Below, in pieces: positions 43,576 through 55,885 of a DNA stretch of 64,000 nt. The notes below the pieces were generated by a model. The model worked only from the letters and a program-made list of their open reading frames with translations, was not told where the DNA came from and ran no database searches. This stretch comes from Iris pallida (taxonomy: Eukaryota > Streptophyta > Magnoliopsida > Asparagales > Iridaceae), in NCBI GenBank assembly GCA_029216955.1, contig JANAVB010003400.1, positions 16,101,371-16,165,370 on the forward strand, read 5' to 3'. Both the position numbers and the translations under genes were made by a program. Position 1 is the first letter of the stretch, and each line of letters starts with the position of its first letter.

Positions 43576-43626
43576 AACAAAAACTTTTATATACATCACC
43601 AATCTCTTTTCCTTCTGTACAAAAAA

Positions 43627-43915
43627 ATGTCTTCCAAAGATTTGCTCTTCCCGAAGCTTGAAGAAAAAAACTGAGACACCACCTGCTGAGCCCTCAGTAC
43701 CTCCTCAGAAAGAAAAGGGCAAAGGCTCAACTGTTCCTCCTGCGCCAGGACATGATTTGATCTCCAAATTAGTAGAACCCGGGAAGACTGCCGAAGAAGA
43801 AGCATTGAGGATGGCTGCTTGCGAGTTTTTCGTGAGTTCTGGCAATGAAATGTTTGAACGATTGGCGAACTATGTATTTAATCTTGAAGGATCAGGGTCT
43901 CCTCCCCGTCTTTAA
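43627..43915 (+). pseudogene. Small antisense gene of element C, homologue of 2593-2913
   Basis: Starts MSSKD; a one-base indel in the A-run near 43664 shifts the frame. After it the protein matches its homologue in A: Pro/Glu/Lys-rich linker, then EPGKT.EEEALRMAAC.FFV and a GSGSPPRL end, with stop at 43913-43915. The poly(A) signal AATAAA is at 43942-43947. The conserved block and identical gene layout in two elements support a genuine, now broken, gene. Confidence 0.6.
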
Positions 43916-43998
43916 TATTATGTAATTCAATTATGCTTTTGAATAAAAAATGAACTTTTATTTACATCATGTCTCTGAAAATAAAGTACATTTTGTCT

Positions 43999-46900
43999 TC
44001 ATACATAATATTTCTTGAGAAAATTGCCATTGATGGGCATCATAGCAACTCTACCATCCATATCTGTTAATTGATAGGCTCCGTTAGAAAAGATTTTATT
44101 TATCACATATGGTCCTTCGCATTTTTCCTCGAACTTGCCTTTGCTCATATGTGTCATAGTCATAGGACGTCTGACTGTAAGAACCAACTCGCCTTCTTGA
44201 AATGTTCGCACTCAGACTTTACGATTGAAAGCTTTTAAAAATTTTGCCTGATAAAGTTCAATGTGCTGTTGAGCTAATAACCTTTTCTCATCGAGCGCCT
44301 CCAATTTCTGAAGCCGAAGACGATCATTATTGTCTATAGTAAGCTCATTAGCGATGACGATTCTCAATGATGGAATTTGAATCTCCAAAGGTAGTACCGC
44401 TTCACATCCATACACCAGAGAAAAAGTTGTACAACCTGTGGGATTACGGACAGTAGTACGATATGCCCATAGACATTCTCCAACTTTATCACTCCAATTA
44501 CGTTTGTTAATAGAGACAAACTTTTTAAGGAATTTGATAATGGTCTTGTTGAATGCTTCAGCCAACCCGTTAGCCGCAGGATTATAGGCTGTTGAGGCAA
44601 CATTATTGATTCTGTTGTCATCAAAGAACCTATGAAACTTCTGGCTGATGAATTGCGGCCCATTATCATGAATGATTCGGCGAGGGACACCAAATCTATA
44701 TATCACATGATGTTTAATGAAGTTGATGACACTACTAGTTTTTACTTCAGCCAAAGTATCGCTTCCGTCCACTTGAAAAAATAGTCGATTATAGCTAAAA
44801 TGAACCGATGCCCCTTAGATGAAGGAGGATTGATAGGGCCAATTATATCCATGCCCCAAGCTTCAAAAGGCCATGAGGCTGCAGTTGGATGAAGAAATTC
44901 TGATGGTTGGTGAATAAAATTTGCATGAATTTAACATGCACGACATTTCTTTGCATAATCAATAGCATCTGATACCATAGAACGCCAGTAGTAGCCCATA
45001 CGACGGATACGATCCTGTAGTTTAGGACCAGGTTAATGTGCTCCACAAACACCATCATGAGCTTCACGTAAAATATGCTTTGCTTCATCACCAGCGAGAC
45101 ACCTCAAGAGTAATCCATCAAAAGTTATTCGATACAATGTCTTAGTAGTATGATTATAATATAATCGAAGCGATCGATGACGGATACTTGTAGCTTCTTT
45201 AGGATCTTCTGGCAATATATCATGTACTGCAAAATCAATAAAAGGTGTTCTCCATTCCTCACTAATGACATTGACTTCAGTTAGGTTGCTGAATTCAATA
45301 TTATGGTTGCTTCCAACACAAAATAATTCTCTATTATAACCACCATTTGTTGCCTTTTGATCGGAACTGCCAATACTGCAGCTAAGTTAGCTAAAGCATC
45401 AGCTTCTGTATTGCATGCACGACGTACATGTTCAATGAAGAATCCTTTGAATGAAGAAGCTATTCTGGTTGCTGCTTCATGGTATGGTACCAGATCTTGA
45501 TGTCGGACTTCATATATGCCTCTAATTTGATTAACAATCAACTTAGAGTCACCATATACTTCGAGATATTCAATATTCAATTGTTTAGCTAATTGAAGTC
45601 TAATGAGCAAAGCATTGTATTCTGCCACATTGTTGGAGCATGATTCGTCTAAAGAATAGGCCCTTTGAATAGTTAATCCATCGGGTGAAATAAGAACAAT
45701 TTCTACTCCAACAACGAGAGTACCTCCAGGTCCAATTCTAGAAGCTCCATCAAAGAATAACCTCCAAGTAGGAAATTCTTCTGAGATCATATTTGATTCC
45801 AATGTCTCATCCGGAATCTCATCATAGAGTTTAGATGTTTCAGGGACGGGATGAGCTGCTAAGAAGTTAGCAAGAGCTTGGCCTTTCACAGATTTTTGAG
45901 GAACATAAACCATATCATATTGTGCTAGTAATATGGCCCATGTGGCAAGCCTAGAATTGAGTGTGCTTGGCTTCTTCATTAAGATTCGAAGAGGATTGAC
46001 CTGGGATATGACATGGATAGTTTGACCTATGATGTAATGTCTTGTCTTCTGAACAGCAAATATTAAGGCTAAACATTCCTTCTCCACTGGACTATAACGA
46101 TGTTCTGCTCCAATCATTGTTCGGCTGAGATAGTAGATGGCTTGTTCATGACCTCCCTTGTTCTTCTGAGCCAACAAAGCTCCCAATGAATGATCCATTG
46201 CTCGGACATACATTAAGAAGGTTATCCCTGAGATCGGTGGTACAAGAACCGATGGACTCGTTAAATATCGCTTTATATCATCAAATGCTCGTTGACATTC
46301 TTCCGTCCAAACGAAAGACACACCTTTCTTCATTAAGTGAGTAAATGGTCTACAACGTCCAGATAAATTCGAAATAAACCGCCTGATGTACGCAAGTCGA
46401 CCTTGAAATCCTCGTAGCTCTTTTAGGTTGCGTAGAGGACGTATCTCTTGAATGGCTTTGATCTTCTTGGGATCAACGTGTATACCCTTAGAGGTAATGA
46501 CGAAGCCGAGAAACTTACCACTAGAGACACCCAAGAAAGACTTGGTGGGGTTCATCTTGAGTTGATATTGGCACATTAGATTGAAGATAGTTCTTAAATC
46601 TTGAATGTGATCTTCTTTGAGACGACTTTTAACAGCAATATCGTCAACATAGCATTCGACAGTCTTTCATAAATGATCTCGAAAGATAGTGCTCATAGCC
46701 CGCTGGTATGTTGCACCTGCATTCTTAAGGCCAAACGGCATGACCGTATAACAGTACACACCCCGAGGAGTACGAAACGAAGTATGTTTTTCATCTTCAC
46801 GATTCATCCGGATTTGATTATATCCAGAAAACCCATCCATGAAAGAAATTCGTTCGAATCCACATGTATTGTCAATCATAACATCAGTAATTGGAAGAAA

Positions 46901-49391
46901 AAATTGTCTTTAGGGCAAGCATCATTGAGATCCCGAAAGTCTATGCAAACTCGAACCTTTCCGGTCTTTTTTAGGACAGGAACGAATTGGCCACCCAGTC
47001 AGGATGTTGTTTTTCTCTAATAAAGCTACAAGCTATAAGCTTTTTGACTTCATCATCAATTGCATCCATCATTTCAGGCTTGAATCACCGTTGTTGTTGT
47101 TTGACCAGTTTGACATTTGGTAAGATGTTAATCTTGTGAGTTGTAATTTGGAGATCTAATCCCGGCATGTCTTCGTAACTCTAGGCAAAGACGTCAATGT
47201 ATTCAAGAATAAGGTGAAGTAACTCTTGTTTATCATCTTTTGAGAGATTTTTGCTGATGAAGATTGGTCGTGATACACCTTTCTCTCCAATATCAACTTG
47301 AACCAGTTGATCTTCAGTAGGTGGTTCTCGTTGTTCAAAACGAAGTTCCCACTGATTGTCTATCCTTTGTACCCAAGGATCCATTTCAGTAGCTTCTTCA
47401 ATGTCACTTTCGTCGTCTTCTGAGAATTCGACAGATACCATATTAGAAGATACTATCGCCTTATGAATATGACCGATGCTGGTATCAGAGTCCCATGAGA
47501 TAGAATCAGAAGAATTTGAACGTTCTTCTTCATCATATTCAGAAGGTTCTGGAGTTGGAAGTGGTGACATATAATCTAACTCTCGTTTCGTTTTACTGTG
47601 GTAATGTTGTGATTTTCTTTTTGGAACGGCAATACGAAGAGGGGTTCGCTTTCCTTTACCATTGTTGAGACCTGTTCTGAAATCATAGCCCATTTTACGG
47701 ATGATGGCTTTAGATTGTGGACTATAGCATCGTAATTGTAGCCTTCCTATATCATCTCTATCATCAGTATAGAGCATGATTTTTGGTTCTCCTCTCTTAT
47801 TGAAGAGTATAGGCTTTTCATCTTTCTTTCGAGATGGTACTAAGAAGTACGACTCTTGTATTGAATCCAGTGATACCACATTTCGTCGAGATGATACGAC
47901 TTTTATTGTAAGTGGCTTAAAGTTATCTAGCATATCCAAATAACACTGAGTATAGTAAAAGATATCAGTATACTGCAAAGGAGATACTTTATTGATCTTT
48001 ACACCATCATTTACAACAGGGACTTTAGCCTTAGTAGGCTTAGTCAGATTGATGACAAGAGGAGGAGAAGAAGAACGAGAAGGAAAAGGGAACTTCTTGC
48101 GACGAAGATCGATTACAAGTGTCTTAGAGGAAGTGAGCTCCCTTTGTTCCTGACTATCACCATTAGATCGCTTCTCATGGGAAGTTAGATAAATAGTCAG
48201 TGGTTGGGAAGACTGAGGACATGAGGTGCATCCTTTGACTGGAATCACCAGGATATCATTAGGTATACTCTTCTGTTCTTCATTTATGTCCATTGCTAGT
48301 ACCATCTTCATGAATTCCTCTTTGTACATACGAGAATCGTTGCAATATGCCTCAACTCCTTTTAAAGGATGCAGATCTGCAACCTCTTTTTGGACTTCTC
48401 CATTACTATCCACATATTTGAAGCATTGGTGGAGTGTAGAGGGTACAATATTGTGTTCATGGAGGAATGACCTTCCCAATAAAGCATTGTATGAGCCATG
48501 ATTGTCAATAACATAGAAAGTTACCTTTGTACAAAGATTACCAATTTGAAGTTTTAGGCGTATCTTCCCCAAAGGTTCACTTCTTCCTTGATTGAATCCC
48601 AGGATGGTAGTGATAGTTGTAGAAAGATTATGCACTAGGATTTTCAAAGCGTCCAATAAGGACTTTGGCATGATGCTAAGTGCAGACCCGAGATCAATCA
48701 GAATACGGTCGACTTTCATGGTATCCACATATTCCGTAAAATAGAGAGGACGATCATGATGATTGTCTTCTAACAACATGTCATCTTGTGTAAAAGTGAT
48801 ATTGGGTATTAATTCAAATACACTATGACAATGTGCAAAGCTGACTGGCTCCTTTTCAGGCTTCTTGAGAAGAGTTAAGCAGGTGTCAGCATGCATCAAA
48901 GCTTTACTTAATGTCTCACGAGTTTCTTTTGAGAGACGTAAAAGTTCAAAGATTGACAATCTTGCTGGAGTATTAGCCAATTGAGCCAATATGTCAAAAC
49001 TGTAAGGCTTTTCAAGTCCAAGAGATGATGACTTTTTCAATGCTTTATCAAAGTGAACAGGTTGCTTTTCCTTGTCTGCTGATGTTGGTTTAGAAGGAGA
49101 TGGTTCGGCCACTAGCTCAGATGTAGACGGTATATCTTCAGCAGGAGAAGATGATGAAGGAAGAGCATCCGGGGATAGAGCAGGGTTTTCTTGATTTTCG
49201 GAATACTCCTGAAGATAAGGTTTCCCAGATCTAGTGCCCATTAGGATTTTTTCTTCTGTTAATGGTTCAAAGGATACCATATTGCAGTTCTTTGATTTTA
49301 GACTTGGAATGCTTCTTTTGCTTAGAAGAGGAAGGTATTTCAAATTCTGTAACCAGATCTGGATGAATCCACATAATCTCTCCTTTGTCAA
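43999..49391 (-). pseudogene. pol pseudogene of element C
   Basis: Integrase C-terminus ending YYV (about 44000), integrase catalytic (44450-44700) and HHCC regions (44900-45100), second RNase H (45400-45760), RNase H (46050-46200), RT connection (46330-46570), RT core (FGLKNAGATYQR, 46670-46960) and the protease region (LIDLGSALSIMP near 48690). Frames are broken at least at 44211, 44770, 45030-45280, 46600-46660, 46895 and 47180. Domain order is that of A. Confidence 0.92.
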
Positions 49392-49769
49392 TTGTCAACG
49401 GAACAAGACCTTCGTTTTGAGGAGGCGAGATATTCACAATTTCTAGAGTAGTCTTTGAAATGGGGACATCTCCATCTTGTACGAGTTGTGGTAGAAAATT
49501 GCCAAATTGGAGAGAAACCACATTAGCAGTCACTGTTTTCTCGTCCTGCTGTAGAGTAATTGCTCCAGAGTTGACCAACTCTTGGATTTTTCCCTTGAGC
49601 ACATAACATGCTCTGGTTGGATGCCCTATGAATCTGTGATAAACACAGTATTTAGGGTGATCAGTTTTACCAACTTCTTCTAGTCGCTTTGCCTCTAGAA
49701 GCTGAAGCTTATTGCTTTTGATCAAGCAATCGAAGATGCTTAAAGTATCATCTTCGTCGAAAGAATACT

Positions 49770-50206
49770 CACTACCAAAATACAGTAAATTAGCGACGGA
49801 CAATTAGCGACGAAAATTTTCAGTCGGCGTTAGCGACGGCTTCGTGGCCGCTCACCGACGGATTACCGACCACACGCCTTTACATTTTTTATTTTAATTT
49901 TAGGCGGAGGAAAGGTCGCACATCCGTCGCTAGGGTGTCGGAGATATAGCGACGGATTGATAGGCGTCCCTACGTAGTCGATTATTTGGCGGAAATTGTG
50001 TCGAGAATTGGCGGGACATTTCTTCGACTACGTAGCAACGGATATTCAGTCGACAAGTATCAAAAATAGCGACTACCGGGCGACGGATTCTATTCCGTCG
50101 CTATTCCGTCGCTAAATATACGTTCCAGACTTAAATTGAAACATCGGGGGAAACTTTTCGTATTTCCCCTAAATTCACTCTCTCTCCTCTCTCTCTCTGG
50201 GATTAG
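49770..50206. mobile_element. Small non-autonomous DNA transposon-like insertion (possibly CACTA-type)
   Basis: Left end CACTACCAAAATACAG, then clustered TTAGCGACGG units; inverted CCGTCGCTA copies lie near the right side (50090-50120). Terminal CACTA with subterminal GCGACGG repeats is typical of plant CACTA-derived elements. The right ~100 bp (CTCTCTCC-rich) lacks a clear matching terminus. The host gag sequence resumes at 50207 with only about 2 bp (CA) repeated. Confidence 0.55.
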
Positions 50207-52910
50207 CAATTTTGGACGATTTAACTTTTGCAATGGTGCTGATGGGGTGGATGCCGTCTGATTGACATTGACAGCCAAAGACTCTTTGCCTTTAAGATTG
50301 ATGGCCAATGTTTCTTTATTCTTGCGGTTATTTTGGCGATTATTACCCCCAGGTGTAGAATGTTTATCTTGGTTAGGGTGAGTCATCTGGACTCCTAACT
50401 GCTTGAACTTTTCAGCACTCACTTCTGCCGTCTTTACATTAACAATAAAAGAAGGCCAATCCTGGAATTGTGTAGATCCCGTCCACATACTGATAATAGG
50501 CAACAAGTTTGATTTACAAGTGTCTATTGTTACAGCAGATGGAGTACCTAAAGGCATTTTGAGTGCCTCTCGGCGGAATCTTTCAATGAAACTCTCTGTG
50601 GATTCATTATGCCTCTGTTTAATTTTAATGAGGGCAGACATTGTCATATCGTTGACTTTCTCATAAAATCGTTCCAAGAACATTTGCTTGAAACCGGCAA
50701 AAGAAGTAATATAACCATCAGGTAAGCTACGATACCAGTCATATGCTGCACCAGCTAAACAACCGACGAACATTCTGGTAAGGAGAGCATCATTCGGCTG
50801 TAATTGATCAGTCATCACTTCACAATGATTGATGTACTGACTTGGAGAAGTGCTACCATCAAACAGCATAATGGTTGGGAGTTTATACTTAGAAGGAAAT
50901 GGAACCTTCTTCCACTCTGTAGGATATGGTTGCTTGATGCCCAATCTTTGTAGGCCATCCTTCTGCTTGAAGGCCTCAAACTGGGTGCGCAGGAGTTTTA
51001 CAGCCTCATTTGCATCCCCTGATGTTTGAGAATTGGTGGGCTAGTTAGGAGTGTTAGGAGGAGGAATAGCATGGTAATTACCACCCCCAGCACCAGACTG
51101 ACTTGGATCAGCTTGTGTTGGCACAGAAGCGACCTGAGGGGCTGGTACCCCCAGACTAACAGGTACAGAAGATGCTATAAGCTCCAAATTTGTAACAGGG
51201 TTTACAATCAGAGGTACTGTATGTTGATCTACCATTATGGTGTGCATGCTTGTAACCATTTCTGCTATGGTTTTCAATTTGTCTTCTAATACAATAATTC
51301 GTTGCTCTTGGCTGGTTGATGTAGAGGCATCTTGCTCTTCTGTAATGGTATATGCCGTCACTTCTCTTGCAGCTATTGACGAGATAGTTTGTTCAGAACT
51401 TTCACTATCTGCATCAAACTCTGAAAGAAAGTCCTCTCCCATATAGGTGATAGAGAGATCTTCTTGATTAAAGACACCTTGGATCAAATGTCTATTTCTT
51501 GATCTTGTGTATTGAAAGACACCTTTACTGGATGCATGGATCCGGTCTAAGTATTGTTGACTAGGATTACGGGATGCATTACGTCTTGGACGTTTTCCAC
51601 CCCAGTGCCTTGAGAAGTCATGTTAATAGAAGCATATAATAGTTCATCTTTGTCTTCTATTATATGCTCAGGAGTTGAAGCATAGTTTAGACGAACGAAG
51701 ACAGATCGTCAAGCTGATTGGCAACAACAGTTGATGACAACTTCATGTAGGCAATGGCGATTTGAAGCACAATTTGGAGGTGAGAAAAGCATTCCCGTAG
51801 TTTCTCGTCTTTGTGTAAGACGTTGCCGAAGATCAGTTACAACCACAGGACGAGAAGAAGTCGGAGGGACATATTCCTTAATGATGTTAGGAACATGTCT
51901 CCTATTCTTCAGGTGTTTGGTTCCTTGAGTGTACAAAGATGTACTCAACTCATTAGCATAGGTAGAAGGGTCTTTCTTTTCAAACTTTGGCTTTTGATCC
52001 AGGTTGGCTCTTGGCATAGGGTTCTTACGTTTTGCCAAAGCTGATATTGGTTGACGCCTATTGAGATAAGCGCATAAATCTAAAAATTCTGCTCCTGGTG
52101 TCTCTGTTTGTGATACCTTCAATTTTCCTTGTTTGGATCTTAAAATTTGCAAGGTAGGAAGATCTTGGCTAGACCCCATAGGAGTAAGCAAGATATCTCT
52201 GTGATCAGTATTCTTTCCAGTATCAGAGATCCGAGGACCTCTGTTTACAAGAATGGTATCTGATACATCTTCCTCTGAGTCATAGACCATGGAAGTTTGA
52301 GGAAAGACCAAAGGGAACTTCCCTTTATTTTGAACAGGGTTAGTTAAGAAGAGTTTTCCTTTGTTCTGCTGTGTGATCATTTTAGGCATAGATTGCGCCA
52401 ATTGAGAAAATACCATAGGACTTTTTCCTTTGTTCTGTCTAGTGTTAGCACTAGGACATGAATTCTCTAAGTTCAGAACTTGAGAATCAGAAGAGGGTAT
52501 AGCCAAAAGACTAGTTCCCTTAAGTTGCGTCGGAATAACAAATTGCTTGGGTTGCGCCATAGTCCTACGGACTACTGGTAGCGCCTTGGCAGCAGCTAGA
52601 CTGTGAATTGGCAGCAGAGGAAGCAGATTGCGCCTTAGCAACAGAAACAGGCTGTACCGGAACCACTAAGGCGGATTGTGCCTTGGTCATTGAGCACTCA
52701 AGTTGTGCCTGGGCAACAGCGACTGTGGGGGATTTAGGAGTCCACACAGTCCTGTTCTTGGCAATAGCCATCGCGCCCTTGTTGCTCTTGGTGTTGATCA
52801 TGTTCTCGTAGGCTGTTTGGTTGACTTGAACAACCAGAGTCTTATGCGCGTCTTGCCGATCGACGCAATGTCACATTGAGTTGTCACTTTCTCGTTGGAG
52901 GAGAAAGTCG

Positions 52911-52928
52911 TCCCCAGCAGAGTCGTCA
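52911..52928 (-). other. Primer binding site of element C (one base changed)
   Basis: Minus strand TGACGACTCTGCTGGGGA, i.e. the A/B site with G to A at the third base. It overlaps the gag ATG. Confidence 0.75.
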
Positions 52929-52931
52929 TTT

Positions 52932-53496
52932 TGTTTGCAAAAACAAAAATTTGTTTTATTCCAAACTTGTAAAAGAGTACAAAGTACAATGAATTCTGGG
53001 AAAGTACAACTTTATGAATCTGATCAGAAGACGATCACTTTATCCCTTGGACTATGTGAACTTGAAGACTGTAGCCTCTAGAGAACGCAGCAGCAATTTT
53101 GTAAGAGTTCTTCATCTCCTTGATGATGATTGGAAACTCTATTTATAGAGTTCAAGAAATAACTGTTTTAGCAGTTATTCTGATATACACGAGGCTGGAT
53201 TGTGCCATACTGGATTGCGCCAACCTCCTGTTGCGTCAACTTCCATTCAGTTGTCAATCGTGTACTAACTGTATTTAGACACGTGGCATCGTATGATTGA
53301 GATACGCGTGGTCGTTTACATGATAGTAGACACGTCTTGAGAGATTAGTGGCATGTGTGCCACGTCATCCTACTTTAGAATGTAAGTTGTCTCAACTTTA
53401 TCAGGTTGCGCGAGCTTCAGTCAAGAAGTCAACTTGCGCTTGATTTGAGCTGCACCTACACACGTGGTAGCTTCTGAGTAAAAGTCATTCAGGTTG
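52932..53496 (-). repeat. 5' LTR of element C, truncated by element D
   Basis: Aligns with 22557-23120 of the 3' LTR. Alignment stops at AGGTTG, at the start of the GTTGCGCC palindrome, where the D LTR begins. Confidence 0.92.
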
Positions 53497-55864
53497 TGTA
53501 ATACCCCACTCCGCACGGCGCATTTCGCTGAAGCGTTGACTCAACGAGTCGCGTTGACCGAATGAAATGTATCGATACGAATTGATATGAGAGTTACGTT
53601 GTCCCGAGCAACGCATTAAACTAAGTTGATGTGAAGAGTTACCTTGTCCCGAAAGAATGCATCGAGTTGAATCGATGCGAAGCGCCGCGTTGCCCCGAAG
53701 GATGAGTGCGTTGAATCGGCTCGAAGATTCTAAGAAATCGAATCGACCAAGGCGCAAGTCCGAATCGATGCAAGTATTAATTTTAATTGGTTTCGTGTGC
53801 AGGTTATACTTTGATGCGAAAATATTAGAGGTCGATCTTTTGCAATATTTAGTAAGGGGTCCGCGAAATCAAATCGTCGCCTTGCGACGGGCTGAGACTT
53901 GGGCACGCTAAGGCAAATCGGACATATGATTCAATGAAGCACGAAGTGCTCGAATGGCTAAGTCAGGAGAGTGGCCGTGCAACGAAGTTAAGAAATCGAG
54001 CCGCATCGGTTCGGCAAAACGACAAAGGCGTATCGACTCAAGGTGGGAGGATTGACTTCTTTTTACTCCTTCATTCGATAAGTCAAATATATCATTGTAT
54101 GCTAAGTTAACCTATCGGCGCCACGGGCGTGGTCCGATCGAAGATAAATCATAGTGTGTGTCGAACACTAAGTTAGAACAATTGAAATGAAACGTGCATC
54201 ATATGCACGAGTCGCTATGGAACATTGGATATCGCTAAGGCGAGCGCCTCGGTGCGCAAGCCGTAAGAACATGGGATAACTGTACTCGGCGAGTGCCTTA
54301 GCGCACGAACCATACCGTACCTTTGCGCACGAGTTAGAATGGCTAGAACATTGAAAGACAATAGGCGAGCGCCCTAGTGCGCAAGCCCGAACATTGAATG
54401 CTAAGTTATAGAACATGGGGATACGGTCGAAACGTGCCTACGTGCACGGGATAATAAAAGATGGCTTCGTTGCAAAAGAATACAGTTGTGGCATGAATGT
54501 GGCGGAACTGTCGGATATGACATGGTGCCTCGAAAGGTGTTCGAGACCTTCGGGTCGTTCGGTTGACGAGCATTGAGTTGAGGCACGATGCCATTGAATC
54601 ATTGAAACGAAGTATGAAATGTAAGAACACAGAAAGTTAACGAAAGAGACGTGAGATGATAAAGTCTGAGTCTCAGACTCAAGACTATGTTCGGTTGTTT
54701 GAATTTGATTGCTTGAATGATAAGGGCGTTGCATGGACGAATGGAATAGATGAGAGATAAAATGTGATATCTTCCGTGCACGGGTGTTTTCCCCAAACGG
54801 TTAAATGCCGGAGCGCCCCGGAACCGCTTGGCCTAGGAGGAAATCGAATAATCTTTGTAGGCGCACATCCTTAAACAAGATGGGAAAAGCTACACATGAT
54901 GGTATGCAGCGGGAACGTTTCGGTTGTTGGGATGTGACCCAACCCGTGAAACGCCGGGCAGCCCGACCAAATATTGAGAAAAGAAGGAGAGAAAAGAAAA
55001 AAACTCCTTTAGTCCATTCTGACGCGGATATGCAAACGGCCCTTCATATAGTTAAGGAACGATGGGTTGAAAGTGTAGGCGCGTATGCGTCCGCATAGAG
55101 ATCCTGTTTAGAGATGCACATATAACATGACAGGGAAGGAATACGACGTATTCACCTTGCGTCGGAGCAAGGGCGAGTGCGTCGACTTGGTAAGTCATGC
55201 CACGAATCAAACACGAAATTGCTTGTTTGCTTGCCTATTTAATTCCGATAACATGCTGCTATGATAACATGCTTTACGCTTTCAAAGATGCCATGAAATT
55301 GACCCTAAGGAGAACATAGCAAGATCATAAGCTTAGTTGCAGATTCAACATAAATATTATAATATCGGTTTGGAAAGATGATCTTTGCTTCAGTACATGC
55401 GAGGATGAACGTACTGATCCCCCACCAGCTTCATGCAGGGTGCAGGGAATGAATTGCTCGCGGCGAAGCGTTGCTTGAACGTGTTGAGGCTTGGAATGCC
55501 GAAGCGCTTTGAAGCGTGCGATCGTATTGACTCTCGGACTACACAGCTGGATTGATGCGGCCGAGATATAGAAGGCATGATGTATGGAACAGGGAAATCC
55601 TTTGTGGGCAAGAGAGAACCTGAGTGTTGTAGCCAATCTGGCATATATTGTTAGGCTATTGAAAGCCATTGTAAACTCAGTTTCAGATATCAATAAAGAG
55701 AATTGTTTCGTATACTCTGTTTCCTTCCGTTGTTAATATCGAATCAAAAGATAACCATTTGAGAACTTGTCATCTTGCCTTGCACGAGCGCAACTCCAGG
55801 CTCGTGCAGCATCACGCCCCCTGCGAGGACGATGATTTGGGTGATTCCGGGTCGGGGCGTGACA
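53497..55864 (+). repeat. 5' LTR of element D (2368 bp)
   Basis: Starts TGTAATACCCC and ends GGGGCGTGACA. It aligns with 59232-61384 over about 2.15 kb. The ~97-codon frame (54805-55098) is present in both LTRs only because they are duplicates. It is rich in short inverted motifs such as GCATCATATGCACGAG. Confidence 0.93.
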
Positions 55865-55867
55865 AAT

Positions 55868-55885
55868 TGGTATCAGAGCTCTAGG
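55868..55885 (+). other. Primer binding site, initiator tRNA-Met type (element D)
   Basis: TGGTATCAGAGCTCTAGG three bases after the LTR end; TGGTATCAGAGC is the standard plant tRNA-iMet PBS. Confidence 0.92.

Larger units (their letters stand above)
49267..52929 (-). pseudogene. gag pseudogene of element C, interrupted by a small transposon
   Basis: The zinc site KYCVYHRFIGHPTRAC (about 49620) and capsid region QPYPTEWKKVPFPSKYK (about 50900) match A closely. A 435-bp insertion (49770-50206) splits the linker between them, at the EYSF codons. The N-terminal extension (51041-52641) is broken by several stops. The first residues, MTTLLGT at 52929, overlap the PBS. AQS-type repeats (52570-52780) carry TTGCGCC/TTGTGCC motifs. 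Confidence 0.9.
42433..53496 (-). mobile_element. Element C, right part (internal region and truncated 5' LTR)
   Basis: Continuation of C after the B insertion: repeat-rich junction (42433-43510), small antisense gene (43627-43915), decayed pol and gag (43999-52929), PBS, and 565 bp of 5' LTR ending where D inserts at 53497. Confidence 0.9.

Noticed and set aside
54805..55098. 97-aa frame in D LTR, repeated at 60539-60832
   Set aside because: Conserved between positions only because the two LTRs are duplicates; no domain and no support for translation.
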